41,598 nucleotides of DNA from Methanobacteriaceae archaeon. Lineage in GTDB: Archaea; Methanobacteriota; Methanobacteria; Methanobacteriales; Methanobacteriaceae. Below, piece after piece: positions 23,955 to 33,150 of the stretch. Both the position numbers and the translations under genes were made by a program. The notes beneath the pieces were generated by a model, which was not told where the DNA came from, searched no databases, and saw only the letters and a list, made by a program, of their open reading frames with translations. The stretch covers positions 1 through 41,598 of the forward strand of contig JAHFBZ010000008.1 of assembly GCA_023249725.1 (NCBI GenBank), in the 5' to 3' direction. The stretch's first letter is position 1. Each line of letters opens with the position of its first letter.

Positions 23955-25724
23955 TCACTTATTATTATCTAAAATGCTATATAAAAGATTTAGTACTCTC
24001 TCTGTGGACATTCCATCCAAATGATCAAAAAATCTGCCTTTAAATTCATCAATTTTATTGCTTTCAAAATCTTCATTTAATAGGGAACTAATTATTTCTT
24101 GAGAATTAAATACAATTTTTCCAGGCACAAAAGTTTTATATTCATAATAAAAATCCCTAGAATTGATGTATTCTTCTAAATCATATGCATAAAATAACAT
24201 TGGTATGTTAAGAAGGGAGGCTTCAAATATAACTGATGAATAATCGCTAATAATTAGATCTGAAATGAATAATAGATCATTTATTTCAGAATCATGGGAT
24301 AGATCTAGTATATAATCTTCAAATTCTGGAGATATTTCTGTCTTTCCTCTAACAAATGGGTGATGTTTTATAATTATGGCCCAATCATCACCAATACTTT
24401 CATAAATTTGATTTACTGGGAATAATTTAAGATGGTAGTGGGCATCCTGTTTACCGTCCCCCCGGAATGTTGGGGCAAATAGTAATATTTTTTTATTTGC
24501 AAGCTGTGGGTACTTATCATAGAATTCAGACGCTACTTTTTTTTTATATTCCTTATCAAAAAATACATCGGTTCTGGGAATACCTGTTGCTAAAACTTTC
24601 TCTTCAGATAAACCAAAGCCTTCAGCATAAAATTTCACTATTTCCCTAGAACTTACAATTGCATAATCATATGATCTGTGATTCGGGGAAAATTGTTCTG
24701 GCCCACCTTTTTTCCCTATTCTAGTAAACCCAAATGTTTTAAATGCTCCAACGGCATGCCATAACTGTATTAATTTTGTTTCATCTTTAAGATCAAAAGT
24801 ATGTATGCTGGGGAGAAAGTCGTCTAGTAAAATAACTTTTGAGGTGGATAAGATATTCACATATTTAATTATTTCAAAAATATTCAGATTTTTTGTGGGT
24901 TTATTATTCAAAAATTTCAAGATAGATATTTGGGGATTATTGGCTATTTCATGATATATAGGATCAAAATTACCACTCATATCATTTCTTCGTTCAGAAA
25001 TAAATGCAATATGATTTTCTTTTATTTTACGGTGCCTTAAAATCGAGTAAATTCGCCCCATTAACCACAGATTAAATCTTCTCCGGCCTAGCCCATGATT
25101 AGAAAATTCACATATCTTCCAATTGATATGGAATAAAAAATTCACAGCAGGCCTACGATTTTTTTGGAAGTCTGGTGATTTCTCAGAAAATCCTTTAAGA
25201 GCTAAAAATCCATCAATAGCAAAAAATGGGATTAATAAAATGCTTATAAGCAATAAAAGATAAGAATAAATAGTTAAAAAATGCTGATATTTTTTTAGTA
25301 GTGAATAATAGTCTTCTAGGTTTTGCTGAGGTGAAATTATAATTTCATCATTTTGTCTGCTAACTTGATAATAAACTTGGTCTGAATCTAAGATTTCATC
25401 ATTAAAATCTAATTCTAAACTTTCAACATATTCTTCGCCCAGCATTAATGATAATCTAAGAGTAATATCATTACAATTGTTTTTGTTCCAAAAAAGATGC
25501 TCTAAATCATATTCACATGCTCCATGAATAAAATATTGGCCATGGGAATGATCTAGGAAAAAACTATTTATTTTTAATGGTATTCGTCTATTTTCTGATT
25601 TATTGTCAAAAATTAGGCTTATTTTCGGCTTTGAATCATTATAATAGTCAAAACATCCGCTAATTGAAATGAATAGCTTTTTTTCTGTAATAGAAAATTT
25701 TTCTAATCTAAATAAGTAAACCAT
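23955..25724 (-). CDS. CDP-polyol phosphotransferase with N-terminal beta domain (TarL/TagF-like)
   Basis: This 589-residue protein has an N-terminal beta-rich domain (about residues 1-125), a hydrophobic segment (about 145-172) and a C-terminal CDP-glycerol/CDP-ribitol phosphotransferase domain (about 250-589). The catalytic marks are LWHAVGAFKTFGF (near residue 320), KHHPF (near 440), and ISDYSSVIFEASLL (near 495), as in TagB/TagF/TarL. These peripheral enzymes add polyol phosphate from the CDP donor to a lipid-linked acceptor. The beta domain before the transferase is reminiscent of teichoic polymerases rather than TagB primases, so I favour the polymerase. It sits directly upstream of tarI, consistent with CDP-ribitol as donor. 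GAGGA precedes the ATG. Confidence 0.88.
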   Translation of the reverse strand: MVYLFRLEKFSITEKKLFISISGCFDYYNDSKPKISLIFDNKSENRRIPLKINSFFLDHSHGQYFIHGACEYDLEHLFWNKNNCNDITLRLSLMLGEEYVESLELDFNDEILDSDQVYYQVSRQNDEIIISPQQNLEDYYSLLKKYQHFLTIYSYLLLLISILLIPFFAIDGFLALKGFSEKSPDFQKNRRPAVNFLFHINWKICEFSNHGLGRRRFNLWLMGRIYSILRHRKIKENHIAFISERRNDMSGNFDPIYHEIANNPQISILKFLNNKPTKNLNIFEIIKYVNILSTSKVILLDDFLPSIHTFDLKDETKLIQLWHAVGAFKTFGFTRIGKKGGPEQFSPNHRSYDYAIVSSREIVKFYAEGFGLSEEKVLATGIPRTDVFFDKEYKKKVASEFYDKYPQLANKKILLFAPTFRGDGKQDAHYHLKLFPVNQIYESIGDDWAIIIKHHPFVRGKTEISPEFEDYILDLSHDSEINDLLFISDLIISDYSSVIFEASLLNIPMLFYAYDLEEYINSRDFYYEYKTFVPGKIVFNSQEIISSLLNEDFESNKIDEFKGRFFDHLDGMSTERVLNLLYSILDNNK

Positions 25725-25847
25725 AAAAAATCCTCAATTATTTATCCTTGTTGATTTTGGATAAATGACCTATTTAATCTGTATAACTGTTTCAAATAGT
25801 TTTAATAGGAATATTAAAACAAATTTATTTATTAATTATTCATTAAA

Positions 25848-28718
25848 TCAGGATAAATATTTTTTTATTAATTCAACAACTCTTTCTGTTGAATTTCCAT
25901 CACATGCATCCATTTGCTGCTTTTTAAAATTATCAAGATATTCTATATTAGTATTAATTAGTGATTTACGTATATTTTCAATTAATTCATTTGAATCATA
26001 TGTTATTTCTCCGGGAAGATCTTCGGGGTACTTCAAATAGAAATCTCTTTCATATTCTTCAATATCTGGGCAGTAAAACAGGATTGGTTTGTTTAATAAG
26101 GAGTATTCAAAAATCACTGATGAATAATCACTTATCATAATATTTGATGCAAACATTAGTGAATAAATAGAAACGGAACTAAGATCAAGTATATTTTTAC
26201 AATTCTCACCTTCAAGTAAATCTTCTTTCATTGCAGGATGTTTTTTTATTATGAATATTTCATCCTTTTTTAAAGAATCACTCAGCTTTTCCCAGTTAAT
26301 TTGGGTTTCAAAAGGTATTCTCCGGCCTGCATCGTCTTCACGAAATGTGGGAGCATATAATATTATTTTTTTATTTTTCAAGGCAGCATATTTTTGGTAT
26401 AGGTCCTGGGTCATATCTTCAGTAGTTTTATTAAAGAACATATCTGTCCTGGGGACTCCTAATGATTTTATTTTATTTATATCTAGTCCAAATGCACTAG
26501 AATAATATTTTCGAACATTATCTGAGCTTACAATAACATCACTATATTGTGAATGGGTTTCAGTTTCAATTTCGTAGTTCGCAGATGCACAGTCAAGACT
26601 AAATTTTTTGAATGCACCACATGCATGCCAGAGTTGAATAATCTTTTGCTCTTTTCTTAGATTTACCAACCTTAGATAATGTAAGTAATCGTCTGTAACT
26701 ATGACTTTGCTTGTCAGTAGATAATAAAGTATTTTAAGCCTAGTTTTCCGGCTATGTGGATTCATTTTACTTATAAATATTTTTGAATGAGATAATGATT
26801 CATAAACTGCTGAAATATTTTCTAGTAATTTATCATCTGCACGAACCGAGCAAAAAAATACTCTGTTTCTCAAAGGTGCCTTTTTAAGTAGTTTTATGTA
26901 TCCTTTTTCAAAATAGTTTAAAAATTTATTTTTCAGGGGTTTCATGGTGGCCTGAAATATTCTCCTAAATTTAACCAAGTAATAAATCAATTTTTGATAG
27001 GGAAGTGTGGCATTAATTTTAGCTGAAACATCTTTATTTTTACTTTTTAGTGATTTAAGGAGTGTTTTTTCACTTTCATGGCTGAAAATATATTTATCAG
27101 TTATCTTTTGGAATTCACTGTTTTCATATAGTGCTGCTACATCATGAGCATTATCACCAGTAAATTTAAATGATTCCTGTTTAATGTACTCTGCTTTTAT
27201 AAGCTTATTGCTAAAATAGAGGTCTAAATAGTTGAATCTAGATTTAATACTGTTTTCAATGGTATTTCTATAAGAATAAGCCAGTTCTTGATGAGGATAT
27301 TCTTTTAATTTATCTCCTTTAATTCTATGCATTTTTAATGAAACAAAGTCCAATTCAGGGTCCTGGAGTGAATTATACATCTGTCTTAAAGCACGAGGCT
27401 CAAAAAATACATTATCTTCGATAAATAATATATATTCTCCTTTAGAAATTAAAAATGCCCTATTTTTAAAATTAGTCTTTCCATAGTATTTCTCATCAGA
27501 TAAATGATTTAAATTGAGTGAATCATCTGATTTTTCATCTAAAACTTTTAAATTTTCTTTATTTTTGAAATCATCCGAAACCTGATTGTAGAGTTTGCTA
27601 GAGATTATAATTTCAAAAGCTGGAAATTCTTGGGAATAAATTGAACCTAACTGGAAATTAAGCTTATCTGTAGTTATTTTAGGAATATTAATTACGATGC
27701 TAATTATTGGGCTATCTGCCATTTCTGTTCTACTTTTAATAAGATTGTCAATACGCAAGTCTTTAAATTTTTCCACATCTTTAGCCCAAGCTTTAGACGA
27801 AATTTTTAGTTTAACATCATTTAAAGAGCTATTTATCAGTTTTATGGATTTTGAATCAGCTTTCCAGAAATACCTGTAAAATTCATTACATAAAATTGCT
27901 ATTCTACGATGGCATAATTCATCATAATAGGAACTATATTTTTTAGATAATTCTTCTTTTTTATAATCTTCTATTTTATCCCTTTTTTCTTTAAATGCCT
28001 GTTTAACCATGGCCTCAATAGCACTATACGCTTCTAAATGATGATTTATATACTCGACGTTTATGGCTTGAGTTACGGAGTATCCTTTCCAGAATGGTCT
28101 TTTGTGGTAAATCACAATATTATGGGGACAGCCTACAATTTTTTGACATTTTAATGCAAAACTAAGTACAAATGTACCATCTTCGTCGTATTTAATATTA
28201 GGTACCCTTAGTCCGGTTTCTAGGATTTTTTGCCTAGAAAACAATTTGTTACACATAGATCCCGTCCAGATTAGCTCCTTATCTAATGGATCAATATCAA
28301 TCATTTTTGAAAGTTTAACTGGCCCAACATAAACCACAGACTCAAATATGTTGATAATTTTCATTCGACCTAAAACAAGATCCGCATCATGCTTTTTTGC
28401 ACTATTATATAAGTTTTCCAGAGCTTCATGAACATAAGTGTCGTCACCATCTAAAAAGGCCAAATAATCTCCTTTAGCTTCTTCAATACCTTTGTTTCGG
28501 GAACTGGAAACTCCAGAATTATCTTGATAAATTCCTCTAAAATTTGGGTATTTTTTAGTATATTTATCGATTATTGCTTGGGTATTATCTGTGGAACCAT
28601 CATTGATAATGATAACTTCAAAATCATGGAAACTCTGATTAACTAAAGAATCCAGAGCAGTGGACAAATATTTCTCCTCATTGTAAGCCGGAACAATCAC
28701 TGATATTTTGTAAGTCAT
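25848..28718 (-). CDS. GT2 glycosyltransferase fused to a CDP-polyol phosphotransferase
   Basis: This 956-residue protein combines two enzymes. Residues 1-230 are a GT2 domain (KISVIVPAYNEEKYLSTAL, IINDGSTDNTQ, FLDGDDTY with D90-G-D92). A degraded second GT2-like region spans about 335-570. From about residue 640 there is a TagB/TagF-type phosphotransferase with LWHACGAFKKFS near 695, KKHPAM, and ISDYSSVIFEYSLL near 869. The first ~600 residues are paralogous to the 804-residue protein at 18638-21052, including the linker segment QELAYSYRNT. It probably adds a sugar and then a polyol phosphate, giving a repeat unit with both, or it joins linker and main chain. AAGGTATC precedes the ATG. Confidence 0.88.
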   Translation of the reverse strand: MTYKISVIVPAYNEEKYLSTALDSLVNQSFHDFEVIIINDGSTDNTQAIIDKYTKKYPNFRGIYQDNSGVSSSRNKGIEEAKGDYLAFLDGDDTYVHEALENLYNSAKKHDADLVLGRMKIINIFESVVYVGPVKLSKMIDIDPLDKELIWTGSMCNKLFSRQKILETGLRVPNIKYDEDGTFVLSFALKCQKIVGCPHNIVIYHKRPFWKGYSVTQAINVEYINHHLEAYSAIEAMVKQAFKEKRDKIEDYKKEELSKKYSSYYDELCHRRIAILCNEFYRYFWKADSKSIKLINSSLNDVKLKISSKAWAKDVEKFKDLRIDNLIKSRTEMADSPIISIVINIPKITTDKLNFQLGSIYSQEFPAFEIIISSKLYNQVSDDFKNKENLKVLDEKSDDSLNLNHLSDEKYYGKTNFKNRAFLISKGEYILFIEDNVFFEPRALRQMYNSLQDPELDFVSLKMHRIKGDKLKEYPHQELAYSYRNTIENSIKSRFNYLDLYFSNKLIKAEYIKQESFKFTGDNAHDVAALYENSEFQKITDKYIFSHESEKTLLKSLKSKNKDVSAKINATLPYQKLIYYLVKFRRIFQATMKPLKNKFLNYFEKGYIKLLKKAPLRNRVFFCSVRADDKLLENISAVYESLSHSKIFISKMNPHSRKTRLKILYYLLTSKVIVTDDYLHYLRLVNLRKEQKIIQLWHACGAFKKFSLDCASANYEIETETHSQYSDVIVSSDNVRKYYSSAFGLDINKIKSLGVPRTDMFFNKTTEDMTQDLYQKYAALKNKKIILYAPTFREDDAGRRIPFETQINWEKLSDSLKKDEIFIIKKHPAMKEDLLEGENCKNILDLSSVSIYSLMFASNIMISDYSSVIFEYSLLNKPILFYCPDIEEYERDFYLKYPEDLPGEITYDSNELIENIRKSLINTNIEYLDNFKKQQMDACDGNSTERVVELIKKYLS

Positions 28719-28794
28719 ATTTGATACCTTTAGAGATTTTATGAATCTATTTTAAATTTTAGAATGAAATATTAATTGTAAATTAAATATCATC

Positions 28795-29946
28795 CTATTT
28801 ATTAGCATATAACAAGTCTACGACTCTCTTTGAAGAGTTTCCATCAGCATGATCAAATTGATAAGTTTTAAAATCATTTATTTTCTTAAAATCATAATTA
28901 TCTTCTTTAATTATATTGATTAATTCTTTATTAGTTCTGGCAACTGGGCCAGGAACAATATTTTTATAATTGAAGTAAAAACCTCTCTCAGAATCGAGGT
29001 AATATTCATAATCGTAAGGATAAAAAATCAGGGGTTTATTTAAAAGAGTATACTCTACCATTATAGATGAATAATCAGTAATTAATATATCGGCTAATAA
29101 TAAAAGTTCTTTTTCATCAGGATAATCGGTCAGATTTATAACATTTTCTTCATTTAAGGAGGCGTTATTGATTTGTGGATGCAGACGTATGCATAATATG
29201 TATTCTGACCCTAATTCATTATTAAATAGTTCAATATCAAAATTTTCAATTAAATTTTCATCCATTTTTTCATTTTCTCTAAAGGTAGGTGCATATAAAA
29301 CGATTTTTTTATTCTTTGCTTTAGGATATTTATCTTCAAATTTCACCCTTAATTCGTTTAAGTCATGTTTTTTGAAGTAATAATCTGTGCTGGGAATCCC
29401 TAAAGCTAAAATTTTCTCAGAATCCACTCCAAAGGCTTCTTCATAAAAAGGAGCTACATTTTTTGAGCTAACAATTATATGGTCTAATTTTTTAGATATT
29501 AGTTGCTGTAATTCAATTAAATCTTGATTAGATGTTGAAGATAAACCAAATTTTTTAAATGCTCCCGCACCGTGCCATAATTGAATTACAACGTCTTTTG
29601 AATTAAAATTCATATAGGCCATGGGTAAAAAATTATCATTTAATAAAATGTAGCGTGAGGTGGCCATTTTATAAGATTTAAATAAAAATAATCGGAATAT
29701 TTCTATAATTTTATGTAAAAAACTGGCTAAAGAACTTATTTCACTAAAACTGTACTCCTCTTTAGAAATAAATGTGTAATTAAAGTTGGAATTTCTTTTA
29801 CTTAATTCTGCATATACAAATCCCAAATTATCTTTTAAATTACCTTTGTGCACAGTAATAAATGTCACATTGTTATTTTTTGTTTTAAATAATCTTTTGA
29901 ATAAGTTAAAAAAAGATGAAAATGATTTATACTTAATATTTTTCAT
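28795..29946 (-). CDS. CDP-polyol phosphotransferase, short TagB-like form
   Basis: This 383-residue protein consists almost only of the CDP-glycerol phosphotransferase fold. Motifs are LWHGAGAFKKFGL (near residue 122), APTFRENEKMDE, RLHPQI, and ITDYSSIMVEYTLLNKPLIFYPYD (near 290). The end DFKTYQFDHADGNSSKRVVDLL resembles the corresponding ends of the two other transferases in this locus. The short length is like TagB, the enzyme that adds the first polyol phosphate to the linker sugar. A basic, aromatic N-terminus could bind the membrane surface. The exporter ATPase gene is 37 bases away on the upstream side. The priming role is inference from length only. Confidence 0.87.
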   Translation of the reverse strand: MKNIKYKSFSSFFNLFKRLFKTKNNNVTFITVHKGNLKDNLGFVYAELSKRNSNFNYTFISKEEYSFSEISSLASFLHKIIEIFRLFLFKSYKMATSRYILLNDNFLPMAYMNFNSKDVVIQLWHGAGAFKKFGLSSTSNQDLIELQQLISKKLDHIIVSSKNVAPFYEEAFGVDSEKILALGIPSTDYYFKKHDLNELRVKFEDKYPKAKNKKIVLYAPTFRENEKMDENLIENFDIELFNNELGSEYILCIRLHPQINNASLNEENVINLTDYPDEKELLLLADILITDYSSIMVEYTLLNKPLIFYPYDYEYYLDSERGFYFNYKNIVPGPVARTNKELINIIKEDNYDFKKINDFKTYQFDHADGNSSKRVVDLLYANK

Positions 29947-29982
29947 AATAATACCAATATTTTGACTTGTTTGAATTTATAT

Positions 29983-30714
29983 CTAGCTCTCAGCATATTT
30001 ATTACAAACTTCTTCAGCATCGCCTTGCATCACTATTTTTCCCTTTTCTAACCAAATAGCCTTGTTACAGAGCCTTTTCACTTGCTCTATGGAGTGAGAT
30101 ACAAATAAAACGGTTATTCCTTCATCAAAAAGTTCCATTATTCTAGCTTCACTCTTTTGACGGAATTTAGCGTCTCCTACAGATAGTACTTCATCTAAAA
30201 CAAGTATTTCTGGTTCTACAACTGTAGCAATAGCAAATCCCAACCTGGCCCGCATACCTGAGGAGAAATTTTTAATGGGAACATCCATGAAATCGCGTAT
30301 TTCAGCAAATTCCACAATTTCATCGTATTTTTCATCCAGAAACTCTTTGGTATATCCTAGAATAGCTCCGTTGAGGTATATGTTTTCTCTTCCAGTGTAA
30401 TTACTATCAAAACCAGCCCCTAATTCTAAGAGGGGAACTAGTTTGCCCTTTATCTCTAAATTCCCTTCAGTGGGTTTCATAACTCCAGATATGATCTTTA
30501 GCAGAGTACTTTTACCAGCACCGTTTAATCCAAGAACTCCCATCCGATCTCCTTTTTCTATTTCAAAAGAGATATTTTTTAGGGCCCAGAACTCTTGAAA
30601 TAAGAGCTCTCTTTTTAACATTTTAATAACATATTCTTTAAGGTTGTCTACTTTTTCCTGGCTCAGATTGAACTGCATTCCCACATTTTCAACTTTGATA
30701 ACGCTTTTTCCCAA
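29983..30714 (-). CDS. ABC exporter ATPase (TagH/Wzt-like)
   Basis: This 243-residue protein powers export of a lipid-linked polymer. Walker A is GLNGAGKST (residues 62-70), the signature is NFSSGMRARLGFA (149-161), Walker B is ILVLDEVLSVGD (170-181) and the switch His is H207. The early segment VGMQFNLSQEKVDNLKEYVI is typical of the polysaccharide and teichoic acid exporters (ABCH/RfbE type). It lacks the C-terminal carbohydrate-binding domain present in some Wzt proteins, so recognition of a specific chain end by that route is unlikely. The start is TTG, with an AGGTGAT site just upstream. The permease gene precedes it in the same operon. Confidence 0.93.
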   Translation of the reverse strand: MGKSVIKVENVGMQFNLSQEKVDNLKEYVIKMLKRELLFQEFWALKNISFEIEKGDRMGVLGLNGAGKSTLLKIISGVMKPTEGNLEIKGKLVPLLELGAGFDSNYTGRENIYLNGAILGYTKEFLDEKYDEIVEFAEIRDFMDVPIKNFSSGMRARLGFAIATVVEPEILVLDEVLSVGDAKFRQKSEARIMELFDEGITVLFVSHSIEQVKRLCNKAIWLEKGKIVMQGDAEEVCNKYAES

Positions 30715-30740
30715 ATTATCACCTTGATATTAAATATTAA

Positions 30741-31538
30741 TTAGATGTTTAGTATGAATTTGTCTTGATACTTGTAAAATACGACTATTCCTAAAATAAG
30801 GATAATTACTGATGAAATACTAGCATATAGTAATGTCCCTGTATTAAATGCCTGTCCATATAGGAATGAATCCCTACATAAACTTATCAGAGCATATATT
30901 GGATTTAAGTTGAATAGAAACTGGTATTGTTGTGGAATTATGGATGCTGGGTAAAATATGGCACTTCCATACATAAGCATAGTTATGAATACTCCATATA
31001 AATGTTCTATATCTCTGAAAAATACAGTTAATGCAGCTAATAATAATCCAGCACCTATTGTGAACATTAATAGTAGTAATATTGGCAATATAGCATATAA
31101 TATGTATATAGTAAAATCTGCGTGAGTAGCAATCATTACCATGAAAAGAACAATAAGTGAAAGTGCAAAGGTAACGAAATTAGAGAATATAACTCCTAGA
31201 CTGTACATATACTTGGGCACATAAACCTTTTTTATAATGGCACCATTTCTTATTATGGACATCATAGCCCCTTTACTTCCCTGAGCAAAGAAATCAAATA
31301 CTAGCTTTCCTGTTAAAAAATAAACTGGGAAATTTTCTATGGTCATGGAAAATATGGCTGAAAAAATAATGGTCAATACTACCATGGTTAACAATGGATT
31401 TAAAAAACTCCAGAATATTCCTAGCACGGATCTACGGTATTTTATCTTAATATCTCTTTTAATTAGTTCTTTAAGAAGATACTGGTACTTTGAAAAGTTA
31501 ACTATAAATCGATGTTCAAACTTTTTACTTATTTCCAT
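30741..31538 (-). CDS. ABC-2 type exporter permease (TagG/Wzm-like)
   Basis: This 265-residue protein has six hydrophobic helices in the ABC-2 layout. The N-terminal amphipathic stretch KYQYLLKELIKRDIKIKYRRSVLGIFWSFLNPLL is characteristic of the TagG/Wzm/RfbA permeases. Also present are TVFFRDIEHLYGVF (coupling region) and YPASIIPQQYQFLFNLNPIYALI near the end. The frame is open from 31550, but GAGG in those bases serves as the ribosome binding site for ATG 31538. With the following ATPase gene it forms a complete transporter that flips the finished lipid-linked polymer across the cytoplasmic membrane. Confidence 0.93.
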   Translation of the reverse strand: MEISKKFEHRFIVNFSKYQYLLKELIKRDIKIKYRRSVLGIFWSFLNPLLTMVVLTIIFSAIFSMTIENFPVYFLTGKLVFDFFAQGSKGAMMSIIRNGAIIKKVYVPKYMYSLGVIFSNFVTFALSLIVLFMVMIATHADFTIYILYAILPILLLLMFTIGAGLLLAALTVFFRDIEHLYGVFITMLMYGSAIFYPASIIPQQYQFLFNLNPIYALISLCRDSFLYGQAFNTGTLLYASISSVIILILGIVVFYKYQDKFILNI

Positions 31539-31566
31539 TATTAGCCTCATTGATTAACTAAGATTA

Positions 31567-33111
31567 CTAGTTCTGATTATTTGAAATTTTTTCAAATAAA
31601 TCTTCCCATTTTTTTAGTACAATATCTGATGAATAATTTTCCAGAACCTTTTTTCTTGCAGCAATACCCATAGTTTTTGCTTTTTCGGGATTATCTAATA
31701 ATTCAATAATATATTCTGCCATCTGTTCAATATTTCCATTTTCAACTAAAAATCCATTTACATCATGATCAATTATATCTTCAGGACCATAGTTAATATC
31801 ATAACTGATTACAGGTGTTCTATTTAGCATGGATTCAATTATAACCATCCCAAAACCCTCAAATTTTGAGGTAAGTATTGTTGCTAAAGATTCACTCATT
31901 TCTTCATATACATTTAGGCTGTGGCCTTTGATATGGATTTTATTTTCTAAGTTGAGTTTTTTAATTAAATTCTTAATTTTTTTCAACTCTTTTTTTTCAT
32001 TTGGTAATAATGCCCTTCCAAAAATTTCTAGAGATGCATGGTCTCGTTTTTCACTAACAATTTGGAACGCTTTTACAGCATCTTCTAAATTTTTTTCTGG
32101 TGAAAACCTGATAAAAATACTAATCTTATTTGGGTTCTTTTCTAATAATTTATTTTCATCCATCAAAAAATTTGGGATTACAAAGTGATTCCCACCATCT
32201 CCAAATTCTCTTTTTATATCTAAATTTTGCTTTTTGGTTAAAGTAACAAATGCATCTTCTTTACCTATTCCCTCTAAAATACCTATTTTTCTAATAGAAC
32301 TTCCAAATTTGTAAGGTTTTTCATAGGGATTTGAATGTAGCTGTGATATTCGATATGCTACTTCGGGTTCAATGTTAGATATCATGGGACTAGGTCCAGA
32401 ACCATCACAAATTAAATAGGGTTTATCATCACATTTTTTACATAATTCTGTTATAAAATGTTTATGAAACTCCTTATCATTATTAAATGTTATTACTTTA
32501 TTAGTTCTACTAAAAAGAAATATTAAGTTTTTTTTAACATTATTGTTATATAATTCAATTAAATAACAAAAACCATCAGATGTATAATGTTTTTTCTGTC
32601 GAGTTTTACCTGCCTCAAAAAGAGTTTCTTTAGTTACTAAGCCATGCACGTAACTTAAACGCTTTTTCAAACTCCCATTTTCATTGAAATAATCTATATG
32701 GGCTAATGATCCACCAGCTCTCCACTTTTTAAACATTAAATATTTTTTTAAGCGTAAATAACGGGCCTGTTTTTTAGTTTCATATTCATCTATGACACTA
32801 TACCCATATTCTTGTATTCTAACGGCTTTTGAGTAATATTTAAACTTTTGAATGCCTTTTTTGATGAAAGATTTCTTAGTATTTTGATCCCTATAATAAT
32901 TGTAAATATTTATTATTTCAACCGATTCTGGTAAATCTTTTCTTTTTCTTAATTCTTCACTAATATAATCATAATTCTTATCAGCTTCAATCGTGAGAAT
33001 GCTCACATCATACCCTTTTTTAGCAAATAACAATGATCTTAACAGAACAGCTCTGGCTAGGCCCCCAACATCTAGATGAATCATGTCACATAAAATGAAA
33101 ACTTTTTTCAA
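31567..33111 (-). CDS. GT4 glycosyltransferase, TagE/TarM-like
   Basis: This 514-residue protein has a GT-B fold. The opening VFILCDMIHLDVGGLARAVLLRSLLFAKKGY is the acceptor-side start. The long, Lys/Tyr-rich first half is like that of poly(glycerol/ribitol-phosphate) glucosyl- and GlcNAc-transferases. The donor half has SIFIRFSPEKNLEDAVKAF and the E-x7-E motif EGFGMVIIE (near residue 420), followed by NRTPVISYDINYGPEDII. Retaining enzymes of this type attach sugars to the polyol phosphate backbone in the cytoplasm. The start is TTG with a GGAGAG site. The TagE/TarM link is supported by the surrounding genes, but an ordinary polysaccharide GT4 cannot be excluded. Confidence 0.82.
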   Translation of the reverse strand: MKKVFILCDMIHLDVGGLARAVLLRSLLFAKKGYDVSILTIEADKNYDYISEELRKRKDLPESVEIINIYNYYRDQNTKKSFIKKGIQKFKYYSKAVRIQEYGYSVIDEYETKKQARYLRLKKYLMFKKWRAGGSLAHIDYFNENGSLKKRLSYVHGLVTKETLFEAGKTRQKKHYTSDGFCYLIELYNNNVKKNLIFLFSRTNKVITFNNDKEFHKHFITELCKKCDDKPYLICDGSGPSPMISNIEPEVAYRISQLHSNPYEKPYKFGSSIRKIGILEGIGKEDAFVTLTKKQNLDIKREFGDGGNHFVIPNFLMDENKLLEKNPNKISIFIRFSPEKNLEDAVKAFQIVSEKRDHASLEIFGRALLPNEKKELKKIKNLIKKLNLENKIHIKGHSLNVYEEMSESLATILTSKFEGFGMVIIESMLNRTPVISYDINYGPEDIIDHDVNGFLVENGNIEQMAEYIIELLDNPEKAKTMGIAARKKVLENYSSDIVLKKWEDLFEKISNNQN

Positions 33112-33150
33112 TATAATCTCTCCAACAATATAATCATTTTAATTTTTAAA

